From positions 6,771,600 through 6,835,599 of the forward strand of contig NC_134036.1 in assembly GCF_964204645.1 (NCBI RefSeq): a stretch of 64,000 nt of DNA, written 5' to 3'. The position numbers were made by a program, and so were the translations under genes. This DNA is from Tubulanus polymorphus. Taxonomy: Eukaryota; Nemertea; Palaeonemertea; Tubulaniformes; Tubulanidae. The notes under the pieces are model-generated. The model saw only the letters and a program-made list of their open reading frames with translations, was not told where the DNA came from and did not search any database. Positions 62,610-64,000 of this stretch are shown here, one piece after another. Position 1 is the stretch's first letter; each line of letters begins with the position of its first letter.

Positions 62610-62729
62610 TTGATCAGCGTTACGACCCGGTGCAGTGAGGGAGGGAGGGAGGCAGTAGGTCGGTCGTCCGTCCGTTCGTCAGTGTGCCGGCGGTGGTTGT
62701 TCGAAAAACGACTAAGTGCTGACCGGGCC
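62610..62729 (+). repeat. Reference 120-bp monomer (plain class P)
   Basis: A clean basic-length unit to which other copies can be compared. Parts in order: ttgatcagcg head with the palindrome TGATCA (1-10); ttacgacccgg (11-21); tgcagtgag diagnostic (22-30); GGGA-type purine tract (about 29-42); ggcagtagg (42-50); a 4-bp-periodic core tcggtcgtccgtccgttcg (51-69); tcagtgtgccggcggtgg with the NaeI-type palindrome GCCGGC (70-88); ttgttcgaaaaacgac with TTCGAA and an A5 tract (88-103); taagtgctgaccgggcc tail (104-120). The unit starts at the base after gggcc, an arbitrary phase chosen for convenience. I count 74 G+C in 120 bases. Confidence 0.93.
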
Positions 62730-62911
62730 ATGAACAGCGTTACGACCCGGCACCGGTCAGGAAGGGAGGGAGGGTGGCAGTAGGTCGGTCGTCCGTTCGT
62801 TGGTCAGTGTGCCGGCGGTGGTAGTTCGAAAAACGACTAAGTGCTGACCGGGCCATGAACAGCGTTACGACCCGGCACCGGTCAGGAAGGGAGGGAGGGT
62901 GGCAGTAGGTC

Positions 62912-64000
62912 GGTCGTCCATCCGTTCGTCAGTGTGCCGGCGGTGGTGTTTCGAAAAACGACTAAGTGCTTACCGGGCCTTGATCAGCGTTACGACCCGG
63001 TGCAGTGAGGGAGGGAGGGAGGGAGGCAGTAGGTCGGTCGTCCATCCGTTCGTCAGTGTGCCGGCGGTGGTTGTTCGAAAAACGACTAAGTGCTGACCGG
63101 GCCATGATCAGCGTTACGACCCGGTGCAGTGAGGGAGGGAGGGAGGCACTAGGACAGTCGTCCGCCCGTTAGTCAGTGTGTCGGCGGTTGTTGTTCGAAA
63201 AACGACTAAGTGCTGACCGGGCCATGAACAGCGTTACGACCCGGCACCGGTCAGGGAGGGAGGCAGTAGGTCGGTCGTCCGTCCGTTCGTCATTGTGCCG
63301 GCGGTGGTAGTTCGAAAAACGACTAAGTGCTGACCGGGCCTTGATCAGCGTTACGACCCGGAGCATTGAGGGAGGGAGGGAGGCAGTAGGTCGGTCGTCC
63401 GTCCGTTTGTCAGTGTGCCGGCAGCGATGGTTGTTCGAAAAATGACTAAGGGCTGACCGGGCCTTGATCAGCGTTACGACCCGGAGCATTGAGGGAGGGA
63501 GGGAGGCAGTAGGTCGGTCGTCCATCCGTTCGTCAGTGTGCCGGCGGTGGTAGTTCGAAAAACGACTAAGTGCTGACCGGGCCATGAACAGCGTTACGAC
63601 CCGGCACCGGTCAGGAAGGGAGGGAGGGTGGCAGTAGGTCGGTCGTCCGTCCGTTCGTCAGTGTGCCGGCGGTGGTAGTTCGAAAAACGACTAAGTGCTG
63701 ACCGGGCCATGAACAGCGTTACGACCCGGCACCGGTCAGAAAGGGAGGGAGGGTGGCAGTAGGTCGGTCGTCCATCCGTTCGTCAGTGTGCCGGCGGTGG
63801 TAGTTCGAAAAACGACTAAGTGCTGACCGGGCCTTGATCAGCGTTACGACCCGGTACAGTGAGGGAGGGAGGGAGGCAGTAGGTCGGTCGTCCGTCCGTT
63901 CGTCAGTGTGCCGGCGGTGGTTGTTCGAAAAACGACTAAGTGCTGACCGGGTCATGATCAGCGTTACGACCCGGTGCAGTGAGGGAGGGAGGGAGGGAGG
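62912..64000 (+). repeat. Start of a roughly 5.6-kb repeat of 57.3-58.5 kb
   Basis: From about 62912 the sequence repeats that starting near 57280 (offset 5632), including the rare gtgcttaccggg, the shortened GGGA monomer, agcgatgg and the second agcattgag monomer. After 63582 the offset drops to 5512, because the T-like monomer at about 57959-58070 is missing here, an exact 120-bp loss. The match runs to the end of the window, so the full extent of this copy is not visible. Confidence 0.83.

Larger units (their letters stand above)
1..64000 (+). repeat. Satellite DNA array, basic monomer 120 bp
   Basis: Seen directly: the same roughly 120-bp unit recurs head to tail in one orientation from the first to the last base, with no unique sequence between copies. 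Monomer lengths cluster at 120 bp, with variants of 123 bp (3-bp insertion cagag), 124 bp (one extra GGGA), 125 bp (class K) and about 126-129 bp (class R). Both ends are cut inside the array. Composition is about 62% G+C with some 13 CpGs per monomer. Inferred: a eukaryotic satellite block. No gene, RNA gene, mobile element or origin is visible on either strand. The chromosomal location (centromere, subtelomere, rDNA spacer or other) cannot be decided from this window. Confidence 0.98.
58018..64000 (+). repeat. Right-end mosaic of recycled blocks
   Basis: Built from pieces of the right part of the 21.8-kb unit: 60027-61367 matches 30410-31750; 61847-62613 matches 33960-34726 (offset 27887); and about 62912-64000 matches 57280-58470. 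Other marks: agctttgag (about 58828), a monomer with gtctgtccg (about 59234), gtgctgaacggg (about 60268), cgaaccgg (about 60417) and gtggtgtttcg (about 62945). No non-satellite sequence is present. Confidence 0.82.

Noticed and set aside
1-64000. CRISPR array
   Set aside because: There are no unique spacers. The 120-bp unit is repeated without interruption and differs only by recurring variants, and there are no cas genes.
1-64000. rDNA intergenic spacer repeats
   Set aside because: GC-rich tandem repeats with tccg runs are compatible, but 64 kb without any 18S, 5.8S or 28S sequence gives no support. It stays only a possibility to test at the array flanks.

Overview
The whole 64-kb window is one uninterrupted tandem satellite array. 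From base 1 to base 64000 it consists of about 525 head-to-tail copies (64 kb divided by a mean of about 122 bp) of a GC-rich monomer of basic length 120 bp, all in the same orientation. I find no protein-coding gene, tRNA, rRNA, transposable element, CRISPR array or unique sequence. Both window edges fall inside the array, so its true length is unknown. Sixty-four kilobases without a gene, with nested higher-order repeats, point to a eukaryotic satellite block (centromeric, pericentromeric, subtelomeric or another heterochromatic or spacer array). The species cannot be told from the sequence.

The monomer is about 62% G+C with about 13 CpGs per 120 bp. In order it carries: a head with a TGATCA palindrome; a class-diagnostic stretch; a purine tract of three to five GGGA units; a core with 4-bp periodicity (gtcg/tccg/ttcg steps); GCCGGC; TTCGAA next to an A5 tract; and a tail ending GACCGGGCC. 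I use working letters for the recurring variant classes: J (ggcactaggacag, stop-creating cgttag), K (atgaacag head, caccggtcagg), L (gtgtgggaggg, cagagttgg), M (gtgctgtgag), Q (gagcattgag, gtttgtcag, agtgatgg, tgactaaggg), R (gcgctggtcagg), S (gttcgccag, ccgctgg), T (tagatcag, gactcgg, ccggtcg), C (catccg) and P (plain). Class order is not random: J is nearly always followed by K, K often by L then M, and Q nearly always by R.

Layout. 1-830: a 487-bp four-monomer tandem duplication. 806-6073: a 1.96-kb, 16-monomer unit present three times, the middle copy shortened. 6074-7430: a 729-bp six-monomer duplication. 7430-11512: mosaic monomers, with one scarred monomer at 9401-9416. 11513-13935: a 1.21-kb ten-monomer duplication, then a partial third start. 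14380-36135 and 36136-58017: a nearly identical tandem duplication of about 21.8 kb that fills two thirds of the window. It contains its own nested duplications (5-, 10-, 7-, 2- and 11-monomer blocks). 58018-64000: a reshuffled mosaic of blocks from the right part of the 21.8-kb unit; from about 62.9 kb it repeats 57.3-58.5 kb.

No genes work together here. The observations of interest are structural: a strand-biased array of potential G-quadruplexes, obligate class pairing, chimeric monomers with breakpoints next to the G-tract, CpG-transition variants, and a very recent 21.8-kb amplification with an exact one-monomer loss at its junction. All block boundaries and identities were read by eye, not aligned by software.
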